Assembly (NCBI RefSeq): GCF_019279795.1
Contig: NC_056725.1
Coordinates: 1,746,281,220-1,746,345,219, forward strand
From: Protopterus annectens
Lineage: Eukaryota; Chordata; Ceratodontiformes; Protopteridae
Length of the DNA stretch: 64,000 nt
Reading direction: 5' to 3'
Shown: positions 52,204 to 63,087 of the stretch, piece after piece
Position numbering within the stretch: position 1 is the first letter of the stretch
Layout: every line of letters begins with the position of its first letter
The notes under the pieces: generated by a model
Database searches by the model: none
Told to the model about the DNA's origin: nothing
What the model saw: the letters and a program-made list of their open reading frames with translations, nothing else
Translations under genes and position numbers: made by a program

Positions 52204-54385
52204 TCAAAAGTCTTCTGAGATACAATATAGGTTCAAATGGAGATGATAAGAAATGACTGTATAAAAGATCAGCCTGCCAATTTTTAGTGTGTGCTTAAAT
52301 AACGCATTATTCTCATTTGAATGTCTGATGTTAGATTTATGTTCCGTTATCCGTTCTTTAAGCTTTCTTGTGGTTTTGCCCACATAGAAAGCTGAGCACA
52401 TTTTACATGTTGCCAGGTAAACCACATTGCTAGTTATACAGGTGGCATAGCCACGGAAAATATACTCTTTTCCTGTTATCGGATGTTTAAATGTGCCTAT
52501 TTGAGTCGTGTCACTGCTTTTAAGTATGTCATTACAACAGTTACAATTATAGCAAGGATATGTACCCTGCTTCATGCTTGTTTTTACACCATCTTTCATA
52601 TTGTTAAAATCTTTGTAGCCAAGTATACTCTTCAATGTTCTCATATTTCTGTAGCAAAAATAAGGTTTGTCGCCAACTATTAATTTTATGTCATCATGTG
52701 CTAATAACACTTTCCAATATTTAAACAGTATTTTATTTATATTATTCGACATTGAATTAAATGTAGTAATAAATCTCAATTTATTTATAGTCGGCCTAGT
52801 CACTTCCATGGTATTTCCTAATTCAGATGTCTTATTGAAAATAGGTTCATATAACCCTTCTCTATTAGACATTATATGCTCTTTTACATTTCCTAATAGA
52901 TTCAGGGGGTACCCACTGTTCTTAAATTCTTCATAAACTTCATCCAGTTGTTTTAAAAAATTACCATATTCAGAATTTAGTCTACTAACTCTGGCCATTT
53001 GGGCCTTGACAATACCTTTAAAGACGTGAGGTGCATGCATGCTGCTTGCATGCAGGTACCTACCGGATGCCACTTCTTTTTTAAATATAGATGTACTAAT
53101 CTCTTTGTTATTTTTCTTAAGTTCTACGTCCAGAAAATGTATACACGTATCTGATACTTCCACTTTAAATTTTAGATAATCAGTGGTATTATTTAATAAG
53201 GAAACATAATCTAAAAGATCTACTAGGCTTCCCTTCCAAAGCAGGAAGCAGTCATCCACGAATCTCTGATAGAATAATATATTGCTATTCACAAAATGTT
53301 CACCATTGCCTATGTGCTCCTTTTCCCATTGATAAAGAACAAGATTGGTATGTATTTGCATCGCCTGTTTGTTGTAAATATATGTTATTATCAAATAAGA
53401 ATATATTGTTTTTTAGCACTAGGTCCAGTAGCATACATATATTTTCTATATATCTATTTGTTCTCTCATGACCAGCTATCAGAAAACTTCTGATGGAATC
53501 TATCCCAATATCATGTGGAATGACCGTAAACAATGAAGTGATATCCATAACCACCATATAGATATCATTAATATTACTAACTGCATCCTTCAAATCTAGA
53601 TAGCATAGTTTCAATTTTTCTAGGAAATCTACAGTGTCCTTAATTACTGTTTTACACTTAGATAGCAATGGTTGTAATTGCTTCTGCAAATATAAAGATA
53701 TTGGTTCGGTAATCCAGCCTTTGCCGGATACTATTGGCCTCATAGGAGGTTTATCTAAGGATTTGTGTACCTTAGGCACACCATACAGTTGTGGAATTAT
53801 AGGACATGGCACTGTGAAAAAATGAAATAAATCAAGAGTTATATCGTTCGACAATTGTAACTCATAGATGCACATGTTCACATAAGCTATGTGCTTTTTA
53901 ACATCTAGATATGTTATATGCTTAAATGCAGTCTGATCTTCTAACAATAACATGACTGACTGTCTATAAGTATAATCATTCATAATCACTATGGCACCAC
54001 CTTTATCTGCTGCTTTAATGACAATATGAGTATTATCCATAAGTTCCCTCAGTGCTAAATGTTCAGGGTAAGTAATATTGAAAGATTGATTAGTTTTCTT
54101 GTTAGCATATAATCTTCTAATATCATATTCACATAGGTTATGAAATGCCACTAGTACAGGTGGATAGCAAGGTATAAATACACTGCGCCTTTTACATATA
54201 TTCATATCATAGTCATTGGTTTTAAAGATTAGCTTAAGAGCTAAAGATCTAACAAATAGTTTTAAATCAGTTAAAACGTTGACCATATCTTATATTTGTG
54301 TACGTATAAACCCGAGTCCCTCTTTTAGTATAGCACTATGCTCCATATTTAACGTGAATGCTGATAAATTGATTATACCTGCCAT
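52204..54385 (-). pseudogene. PLE3 reverse transcriptase plus GIY-YIG endonuclease
   Basis: Likely start ATG 54385 (MAGIINLSAFTLN), with a TAA at 54292-54290 and continuation from 54286. RT blocks: IVIKAADKGGAIVIM (PLE hallmark), PQLYGVPKVHK and PPMRPIVSG, MDITSLFTVIPH (motif A). Near 53350 the block normally holding AMGTxFAPSYANL is shortened and the frame shifts; the second frame (52204-53394) carries LVLYQWEKEHIG and FYQRFVDDCFLLW (motif C intact). Then CYNCNCCNDIL, VVYLATC-AFYVGKTTRKLKERI (GIY-YIG nuclease with its Arg) and NALFKH. Two lesions in about 720 codons indicate a fairly recent copy. Confidence 0.85.
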
Positions 54386-54490
54386 TACCTCCTGGCTACT
54401 TTCTGTTGTTTTTGCGGGCTATCACTTTTTCTTTTTAAATCCACACGTGGGCTGTTGTATCTCGTGGTAGTTCTTCCCCTTGATATAGAT

Positions 54491-55651
54491 CTATTTCCAA
54501 CTCTTATCTTCTTTTTCCTTGACGCGTTCTGCCTGCTGTAGCTGGAACGGCTTGGCGAAGTAACTAGTCAGGGTTTTCTGCGCAACAAGTGTTGTCTGGT
54601 TTGGCCGTTCTACCTGTTCACCATCCGCTAGTCCTACATGGGTTTCATCCACATCATGTTCCAATCTCGACATCCCCTCGTCAACCACTGATGACGTTGC
54701 TTGCTTCAAAGGGCCACCTGCCTCAACCGATGAGGCTTGTTTGTCAGGCGTTGCTGGAATTAAAGGTACAGTTACCAATTCTGGGAAATCATCAAGTGAA
54801 TCTAGCGCTATGGTATTTGATGTTTGCTTAACAGGAATAGATGTATCGTGTATTATCAAATCAGAGGTCACATTTTTATTGCCTCTGAAATTTGAAGATG
54901 TATCAATCTTCGGCCAAGAGAAGATGTTACCCGACTGATAGTCGGAAATGTCTCGTATCAATTTTCTCTTTTTCACGACCTCCAAGCGGTCGTCTAATCC
55001 ACTTAGTCTATCCATCATAGAACTATAGAGTGTTTGCACATTTGAAAAGCCCGGTAGTGCTAACAGTTCATCCTCCCTTGCTATAATCTCAGTTTTTAAC
55101 TGGTTTTCGATATCAAGGAAGAATTTATTCATTAAGAGCATATAATCTTTACTTAGATTTAAATTTAAGGTTTGCCACTGTCTCAAAAGTTCGGGATATG
55201 CATTCCCATAAGAAGGCATTTTCGTAATTCTTAGTCCTCGAGGGGCTATGCCCTGCTCCATATATGCATCAAAACTAAAGCGCTGCCACTGCAGACGCTT
55301 ATACGCACCAACCTTTCTTTCTAGTGCCTGTATCCGACGTTCAAAGTCTAGCATACTTATAGAGGAGGTATTCTCTTTCATCACAGCTGGAATAGCGTTG
55401 GATGTAAGCTTCAGAAGTGGATTTACTTCTTTCTCAAACAAAGATTTCAATCGGTTTTGATAATCCATAACTGGCTGGCTGCAGTGGGCTGTTAAAACAC
55501 CCAACCTCAGTGCAAAAAATAGAATGACAGTAAGAAAAGCACTGAAACGAAGTCCAAAGGAATCCAAACAACAAAAAGTTGAGTTAAATGTTTTTATGTT
55601 TTTATGTGTTTGTATATTGAAGATGATCATGTGATGATGGCTGCAGGTCAT
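54491..55651 (-). CDS. PLE3 ORF1: uninterrupted upstream protein of unknown function
   Basis: The open frame is 386 codons from 55651. I prefer the ATG at 55468 (MDYQNRLKSLFEK, 325 codons), because codons before it lie in the inverted-repeat leader. Seen: a probable coiled coil about residues 39-60 (MLDFERRIQALERKVGAYKR), then a conserved-looking block QRFSFDAYMEQGIAPRGLRI (PRGLR at 76-80), an amphipathic helix region to about 135, and an acidic, Thr/Ser-rich tail. Upstream ORFs with a W/Q-F---------PRGLR block occur in amphibian and fish PLEs, to my recollection. The role may be gag-like RNA binding, but this is inference. It ends about 105 bases before the RT ORF start. Confidence 0.7.
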   Translation of the reverse strand: MTCSHHHMIIFNIQTHKNIKTFNSTFCCLDSFGLRFSAFLTVILFFALRLGVLTAHCSQPVMDYQNRLKSLFEKEVNPLLKLTSNAIPAVMKENTSSISMLDFERRIQALERKVGAYKRLQWQRFSFDAYMEQGIAPRGLRITKMPSYGNAYPELLRQWQTLNLNLSKDYMLLMNKFFLDIENQLKTEIIAREDELLALPGFSNVQTLYSSMMDRLSGLDDRLEVVKKRKLIRDISDYQSGNIFSWPKIDTSSNFRGNKNVTSDLIIHDTSIPVKQTSNTIALDSLDDFPELVTVPLIPATPDKQASSVEAGGPLKQATSSVVDEGMSRLEHDVDETHVGLADGEQVERPNQTTLVAQKTLTSYFAKPFQLQQAERVKEKEDKSWK

Positions 55652-55826
55652 ATGATCACTTAACTCATGTGTTGTATATATAAGGGCGTTCTTAAATGTA
55701 CTGGTTGTGAAACATTGAAAAAGGGTTTTTTCTAACCTGAAAGCTTTGTTGTTTATAAAAGTGTTTTAACTCAACTTTTTGTTGTTTGGATTCCTTTGGA
55801 CTTCGTTTCAGTGCTTTTCTTACTGT
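55527..55826. repeat. 62-bp perfect inverted repeat in the PLE3 leader
   Basis: 55527-55588 and 55765-55826 are exact reverse complements, separated by 176 bases. The spacer contains tatataagg (55676-55684) and tataaaag (55754-55761) on the plus strand. PLEs often carry inverted or tandem partial copies at their 5' ends. Confidence 0.9.
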
Positions 55827-55964
55827 AATTTTTAGTGTGTGCACATACAACAAAAGTTGAAAGTACACATTCAAAACAGTCATGTATAATAGGTGGGAAC
55901 AATACTTTTTTATTATAATAGCTATGCTATCCATATCCTGGATAGTAAGTGGCCTCACAAACAT

Positions 55965-56565
55965 AGACAAAAGGGAAAGAATATTGAATTATGTTAAGAA
56001 ATGCATGGTGCAAACAGCAATGCTTCAGGAGAGACATTTGGAATGAAATGAGCATATGAATCTGACAAAGTTTCATTATGAATATTCAGCATAATATTTG
56101 TAATAAAGGAAAGGAGGAGTAGTTATACTAACTGTTATATGGGCTCCAATAGTGACAGAATTGGAAAAAAGACGATAATGGTATATTTCTGGTAGTAAGG
56201 AGCTACTGGCACCGGAGGAGGATAATGCTGGCATGTATTTAAATTCCACTAAAAACTGCTATCATGTAGCTTAAGAAAAAAAATTGGGGGGAAATAATCA
56301 GCTTTCTGCAGGGAATATTACTTATAGGTGGGGATTGGAACTTGATTTGTAATAGTAAAGATGTATGAGGAGGTCCTAGAAGGGAAATACAACAAAGAGG
56401 GTAGCTTTCTGAAGAAATTTATGAAAATATTTGGTATGGAAGATGTGAATTCAGTAGGAACTTGGGGGAGAATTTACAACCTCACCTATACACAAGATGT
56501 GCTGATAGAAGACTTATTACTTCTCCCATTAACTACTGCCTTTGTTTTTTTTTGTTTTGAAGACT
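55965..56565 (+). pseudogene. L1 endonuclease fragment, plus strand
   Basis: Frames give ERILNYVKKCMVQTAMLQER with HLE (ILQETHL block), then GGVVILTVIWAPI-TELEKR, and at 56325-56350 LLIGGDWNLICNSKDV (GDFN block). 56361-56570 reads NSVGTWGRIYNLTYTQDVLI. The order fits an L1 endonuclease N- to C-terminus. It ends at about 56565, where minus-strand L1 sequence starts. Confidence 0.65.
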
Positions 56566-56569
56566 GTTA

Positions 56570-58303
56570 GCCATTGCTATTCTTTCTTTTATCTAAACAA
56601 TATCCTCTTAGTAATACATATCCTTGTTTACTAATTCTTCATTTATTAGATGGTGCCCTGTTTATCTATTATGATTAAAAAATGTTTTGCTCTGTCTCTT
56701 ACATCCTACTCCAGATCCCACTCTAACTCATTTTCTTGTTAATTGACTGTTTTTTTGTTCTTTCCCAGAAGAGTCTCTTGCAGCATGCCTATATGTACTT
56801 TATTTTTTAACAAGCAGAGTGCCATTTTAAAAATGCCTTTATTAAATTATCACTTAAGGCATAGACAAGCATACATTACCAGTAAAGAAAACAAAACAAA
56901 TTAACATTTTTCCCATTTGCATACATTATACATCATATATATTTTCTTTCTTTGTAATTATCATCAGTCCAATATTACATAAATTGCTGAATTCCTGCCT
57001 TCCCTTAAACCTCACTCCTCCACCTGAATATTATTCTACAGGTATTATTCTCCAATTTCCATTTATTTCTATATAATTTGCTCATTCCCTTTTCTAAAGA
57101 TCCATCTTCCAGTTATTTTATCCATTTTATAATAGTCATTACTTAAAGTTAGTTTAGACTTTGATTTCAGTTTTCTAGTAATCACTTTTATTTTGCAGCC
57201 AACATAATTAAACTTAATGAGGCCGAATTATGTCTAGGCAATCCAGATTCTGTGCCCCAACTCAAAATAATAATTTCCTTACTGACAGCCATGTGCTCAC
57301 CCAATATTTCTGACAGAGTACTCTGCAGGGAATTAAAGTCTGCCAAGTCAATACATTCTGAGGACATATGTTCCCAGGTACCTCTTTCTTCCCCATTATG
57401 TCTGTTAACAGTTGCCATCTACCTGAGGACAAATTCTTTGGCGTCTGCTTAGGGTATAAAAGTATCTATGCAAACACTTGCAGGCAAATATCCTAAAGCT
57501 TTTAGATTTTGTTTTGTATGTGGGAGCCATACATATGGCCTCCCACTGTTTTCTTGTGAATTGCATATCTAATTTCTCTTCCCAGTCTTTTCTGACCTAT
57601 ACTGATTGATTCCTATAGTTATAATGCAGTGTTTTATGTGCCTTACTAATTAATCTGTTTTTAACAGCAGCTTCTGTTGTACATTCAGTTAAAAACTCAA
57701 GCAGTGCAGGTCTTTCATTTAGGATTCCCCTGTCCCTTTCTCTTTATACTCTAATATCAATCCCTGATAGGAAGGGCAATTCAAAATCTCTTCTTGTCCT
57801 CTTCCCATTCTATTACCTTTCCCTCTATAATTACCTGTTGCCAATACCTTGGTTACTCTGCCAGCTTACTCCAGTAAATGCCAGCCCCCTCTTGCCTATT
57901 CTCTGTACCCCTCTAATTGCAGTCATCCCTACCAGCAGAATCTCCTTTATCCATTTCCATGTTGGCTTAGTTCTTACTATACTTTCTGTTACTTTATGAC
58001 TATAATAATCTATATGATTGTTATTCTTCTTTAAGATCTGGTCCAAAATCCAATACTTTATTTCTTGAATTAGCCCAACTTCATCATCATTCCTTTCTGC
58101 ATTGAACTGCAGCTTTCAGCTTGTGTTATGTTTAGGAGCCTTAAATGTAAAATATCCTTTCAAATCAGGGAGTCCTAAGCCTCCTTGTTGTACCTTATCC
58201 CACTTGATTCCTGCCCTCATTCCTTCCCAAATAAAATATTTGTACCCTTTATTAATTGCTATCCACAACTTCTCTTCCAGTTGATAAAAAAATGCCTGAA
58301 TTG
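56570..58303 (-). mobile_element. L1 copy, minus strand, 3' part, interrupted by L2-D
   Basis: 56570-56820 holds an inverted endonuclease scrap (HIGMLQETLLGKEQK). From 56825 the L1 3' end (atgcctttattaaattatca) starts, and ORF2 C-terminal text follows: 57188-57418 (ERGTWEHMSSECIDL, LSEILGEHMAVSKEI) and 58116-58370 (FYQLEEKLWIAINKGYKYFI, GGLGLPDLKGYFT). It resumes at 59752-59840 beyond L2-D with tgtgtataaaattaaaggga, which matches 18510-18530 of the host L1. Confidence 0.8.
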
Positions 58304-59751
58304 TTGTTCCCCAAGGATCCATACTAGGGTCCCTTCTGCTTATCATTTTTATCAACAGCTTCCACACCACTCTTAGTCAAGGTACTGTCATCCAATACGC
58401 AGATTCAACCATCTTTTGTGCTGCCAATTCCTAATCTGAACTACAGCAATTCACCCAAACTGCCCTCACTTCTACCGAAATATCGATGAAAAATATTCAT
58501 CTCCCCCTAAACCACAACAAAACTAAACTTGTGCTTTTTGCCTCCCAAAAGCACTTCCCTAAACAAGGAAGAATTCTCTGTTTATGCTCAAAATATCACC
58601 AACATCAAAGTTGCACCAAAAACAAAACTAATAGGTGTCATCATAGATGAAAACCTGACATTTGACCTGCATGTTCATACAATATCAAAAAACACATCAA
58701 AAACTGGGCATCCTCTAGACGCAAATACTTCCTCAAATACTCTGCAAAACTATCTCTAGCCTCTTCCATTCTTCTACCATTTCTTTTTATAGTACCCCTC
58801 TTCTTACCAATATTCAGTCCTCTCTGAAATCCAAACTTGAATCATGCTACAATAAAATTGCTAAAGTTGTAACCAATTCAAAATATTCATCTCACCATTG
58901 TTCCTCATTACTCCTACTAAATTGGTTAGACCTCCCACATTATCTTACATACATTTAATTAATCACCGCACACAAGTTTATATTTAAGTCATCAAAATGC
59001 CCTGCCCTTTCTTCTCTACTTACTCAGTATCATCCAAGTGGACCTCCCTGATCCAATAATCAACTGCTCCTTCAGCTGGTCAGATGGTGTACTCCTTTAC
59101 TATTGCAGAACTATGGAACACCCTCCCACCATCAATCAGATCTACCACCAATGCAACTTTCTTTAAGAAATCCATGCGGCAACACCTTTCCCCTCTATGG
59201 CAGTGCACATGTACCAAAACTGCACTTCCCATAACCTGACTCCCTCTTCTTCTACTACGCTACACCTTCTCTAATTACTGCTCTGTTATTTTCTCTATAT
59301 CTCAAAACACTTATTTATCTACTGTGCTAGTACTATATCTGTACGTCCTCACCTATACTTAAACCAAGTGTTAATTATTCAGACTATGTAGTAAGAACTC
59401 AAGCTATCATGGGTAACTTAAATATCCTAACTTGTGATATTCTAATTGTGTAAACCACTTTTTCCTCAATATTGTAATCTATCATCATACCCACATTTTC
59501 ACCATGCTCACGCTATTATCAGATTTTCATCATGCTCATTCTGTTATCATTGGTGACATACGCATTGTATGTACTGATCACATTGATCTATTGCATTGAA
59601 TGTATTGTATGTTGTATATTATATGTGTTGTGTGTTTTAGTGTGGAGCTTTTCTCCCTGGGTCTGCACTGAAAATGGGCACACTATGGCCCAGTGGACCA
59701 TCCCAGTAAACAGATGCAAATAAATAAATAAATAAATAAATAAATAAATAT
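58304..59751 (+). mobile_element. L2-D: L2-like LINE 3' half with (AAAT)n tail
   Basis: RT text in shifting frames: VVPQGSILGSLLLIIFINSF (motif B), VIQYADSTIFCAANS (YADD changed to YADS), LPLNHNKTKLVLFAS, then TNRCHH and a C-terminal region PDPIINCSFSWSD. The 3' UTR ends cactatggcccagtggacca, cagatgc and (AAAT)n at 59718-59750. It is inserted in a minus-strand L1 between 58303 and 59752. Confidence 0.75.
59718..59750. repeat. (AAAT)n tail of L2-D
   Basis: Eight uninterrupted AAAT units at the end of the element. Confidence 0.95.
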
Positions 59752-59929
59752 GTGTATAAAATTAAAGGGACTAAAATATTTTTACTGTTCATATCTTGCC
59801 ATCCATATTACTAGGTAAGAGTTTTCAGTTTCTCATGGTGTGTTTAAATAAAACAAAATTGTCACTGTTTTATTAAATGCATTAAAGTATTAAGGTGCTT
59901 TCCCTTTGTTATTTATTTATATTTAGAAC

Positions 59930-62045
59930 CATTGGTAAAGAAAATAAGGGGCTCAGAAATTTGAGGATATAATTGATATGGTGTTCAAGAAAATTTGGTT
60001 TTATTTGTAGATGATATTGTTTTGTACCTCATGGAATCAGAAAGGGAGATCTCAGTGTTAACATTCTGAGACATTTCATTTTTTTGGGATATAAAATTAA
60101 TGAAGATTAAACAAACGTCTGTAGCTGTAAATTATGTACCTACACACAAACTGATTCAGCAATACCCATACTTATGGGGACACAATAAGATGGAAGTATT
60201 TAGGAGTTTGGATAAAAAAGGCTTTTGTTATGGCAGCCAAGAATGTGTGGGAACAAGCTAAATAAAGAATAATACAAAAACTTAGAAACTGGAAGGTCCT
60301 GTTTATAGATATGAATAATGAGTTTACAAGCAGTGAACATGTTTTTAGTCCCTTTAATTTTATATACAAGTCAGGCATATTTTATTAACTAGAGGATAAG
60401 TTGTGGACAATAATTAATAAAGTATTGAAGGAATTTTCTGGGAGGGGATGAGGGCAAGAATCAAGTGGGATATGTTGATACTTCTAATAGAAGGAGCTGG
60501 CTTAGGATAACTTGATTTGAAAGGATATTTTAGAGCTACAGAGTTAAGGTTCCTATACATAGCACAAGCAGAAGACAATAATTCAAAGTGGAAAGGGATG
60601 ATGGTGAAACAGGGGGGAAGCTCAAGAAACAAGGATAGACTGGGATTTTGGATGTAGACCTATAAGGAGAATAACACTAATCATACAGAATATTATATCC
60701 ATAAAGTAGCAGAAAGCATCCTAAGAACTAAGCCAACATTGGAATAGAGAAAGGAGATTTTGCAGATAGGGATGACTGCAATTAGGGATATATAGGGGCC
60801 TGGAATTTTTTGAGAAAGCTGGGAAAGGAACCAAGGTATTGGGAACAAATAATTAGAGAGGAAAAGATGATAAAATATGCCAAGAGTTTATTTGGATTGC
60901 AGGTTAGGGATTGCCTTCCCTGTCAAGGATTGATATCAGAGTATAGTCAAAGAGAAATAAATAGGGGGAGTCCTAAATGAAAGACCAGCATTGGTAGAGT
61001 TTTTAGTAGAATCTAGAACACAACTTGCCATTAAAGAAAGGAATAATTAATAGAGCATATAAATATTACATAATAACTATAAGAATCAGTCAGAAGGGGG
61101 TTCAAAAGGATTGGGAAGAGAGATTGAATAAGCAATTCACAAAGAAACAATGGGGAGGATACATGTATGTCTCCCAAGTATGCAACAAAATCTGAAGATT
61201 TAGGATTTTTGCTTGGAAATGTTTACATACATATTTTTATACCTCAAGTAGACTTCAGAAAATGTTTCCTTGGGTAGATAAATGCTGGAGGTGTAAAAGG
61301 GAGGAAAGGGATAATTGGGAACATATTTTCTGGGAGTGCAGTGGGTTGCCAGACTTTAAGGATTCCCTATGGGATGCATTGTCAGGGATGCTGGTTGGGC
61401 AGATTGGTGTGACAAGGGAGATGATTTTTCTGAGCTATGATGCAGAATCAGAATTGCCTATACATGGTAAGGCCTTCCTGTCTCTAATTATGGGGGCTGC
61501 CAAAAAAGCACTCACTAGAAAATGGAAATCAAAATTTTAAACCAAATATATTAGAAGTAGTAAATATAGTAACAGAGATAAACAATTGGAATTGAGATCT
61601 TTAGAAAAAGGTAGGACCAGACTACATAGGAAAAACTGGGAATTGTGAGAACAATACATATAGGGGAGGAATGAGGTTTAAAAGAAGGCAGGATGTAAAT
61701 GAGCTATGTACTTTTTGACTAAAAATGATTGGGTAGATTATAAGTGATGTATAATGTTTGGAACTGGGTGTGTGTCAGTATGATTTGGATGTAAAATGCT
61801 TGCAAATAGGATTGTGTCAGTGTGGTTTATTTTCATTTATATAAATTTATGATTGCTTATGTCATAAGTGATGGTTTAATAAATATGTTTCTTGTTTAGA
61901 GAAAGGGGGCAGGAAATGAATAATTTGTGTAATGTTGCTTAGGTTATATGATATATAGCAATATATGTGAAGTATACTTAATCGAGTTTGATTACTTTTA
62001 TATAAATGTAAATTTGCCTATGTCACAAGTGATAATTCAATAAAG
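59930..62045 (+). mobile_element. L1 copy, plus strand, RT motif C to 3' UTR
   Basis: EPLVKKIRGSEI at the start, then LVLFVDDIVLYLMESERE (motif C intact), IQQYPYLWG, KYLGVWIKKAF, LRNWKVLFIDM, LDLKGYFRATELR and 61262-61540 (92 codons): MFPWVDKCWRCKREERDNWE, HIFWECSGLPDF and AAKKALTRKWKSKF, the Cys-rich C-terminus of ORF2. Two similar 3'-UTR endings occur (to about 61905 and 62045), so the last 140 bases may be from another copy. The ORF is broken in many places. Confidence 0.8.
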
Positions 62046-62049
62046 GTGT

Positions 62050-63087
62050 TTAAAAAATAATTCGTAAAGTATTGAAGGAATTTTGTTGGAGGGAAAGAGG
62101 ACAGAGTCAAGTGGGATGCGTTGATCCTTCCAAAAGAAGAAGCTGGCTTAGGATTACTTGATTTGAAAGGATATTTTAGAGCTACACAGTTAAGGCTCAT
62201 GTATAAATTATAAACAACATGTTATAATTCAAAATGGAGTGGGATGATGATGAAGCAGGGAGAAGTTCAATAAACAGTGAAGATAGTGGGATTTTGGATG
62301 CAGATCCTCAAGGAGAATAATATAAACCACAAAGAATGCAATACTCCTAGAGTAACATTAAGTATTCTAAGAACTAAGACAAAATGAGCATGGCAAAAGG
62401 AAAGTTTTCCAATAAGGATGACTGCAAGTAGGAGTACAGAAAGTAGACAAGACAGTGCTGGAATTTATTGGCGAAACTTGGCAAAGGAAGCAAGGTACTG
62501 CAACCAAATATCTAGAGAGGGAAAGATAATATAGTGGGATAAGGCCAAAAAATATTTGTACTGCAGGCTAGAGACTGCCTTCCCTACCAGTGATTGATAT
62601 CAGAGTATAGGGAAAGAAGAAAGGATATGGGAATCTTTGGAATACTTGCTCTGGTGAGGTTTTTAGTTGAATCTAGGACATAAACCGCTGTTAAAAACAA
62701 GGATAATTAGCAGTGTATTCAAAATATTGCATGATAACTTTTACTATCAATCAGATGAGTTTAGAAAAGATTGGGAAGTGAGACTGAATAACAACTTACA
62801 ACAGAACAATGGAAGGACATGTGTATGGCACAAATATGAACAAAGTTCAGAATGTTTAGTATCTTTGCAGGGAAGTGTTTGCATAGGTATTTTTATACCC
62901 CAAACAGACTTCAAAGAATTCTTCTTCAGGTAGATAGCAAATGTTGGAGGTGTGATGAAGAGAGAGGTAACTGGGGGCATCTGTTTTGGGTGTGTAGTTA
63001 GTTGGTATATTTAAAAAAATTCCCCCCAGAGTACTCTGTCAGAAATACTGAGTGAGCAAATGGCTGTAACTAAGGATATGATTTTTT
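62050..63087 (+). mobile_element. Second L1 copy, plus strand, ORF2 C-terminal part
   Basis: Starts with AGLGLLDLKGYFRATQLRLM text near 62140-62200 and follows the previous copy's order, including 62667-62933 (LLKTRIISSVFKILHDNFYY, QSDEFRKDWEVRLNN). It stops abruptly at about 63087 after LSEQMAVTKDMIF, short of its 3' end, where minus-strand L1 begins. Confidence 0.75.

Larger units (their letters stand above)
52204..55829 (-). mobile_element. PLE3: nearly complete Penelope-like element
   Basis: Leader with inverted repeats (55527-55826), ORF1 (54491-55468, or from 55651), and the RT/GIY-YIG ORF (52204-54385), all on the minus strand. It is the best preserved element of the window: ORF1 is open, and only two disabling lesions were seen in the second ORF. 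It belongs to a different subfamily from PLE1/PLE2, judging by the Cys motif and spacing. Confidence 0.85.
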
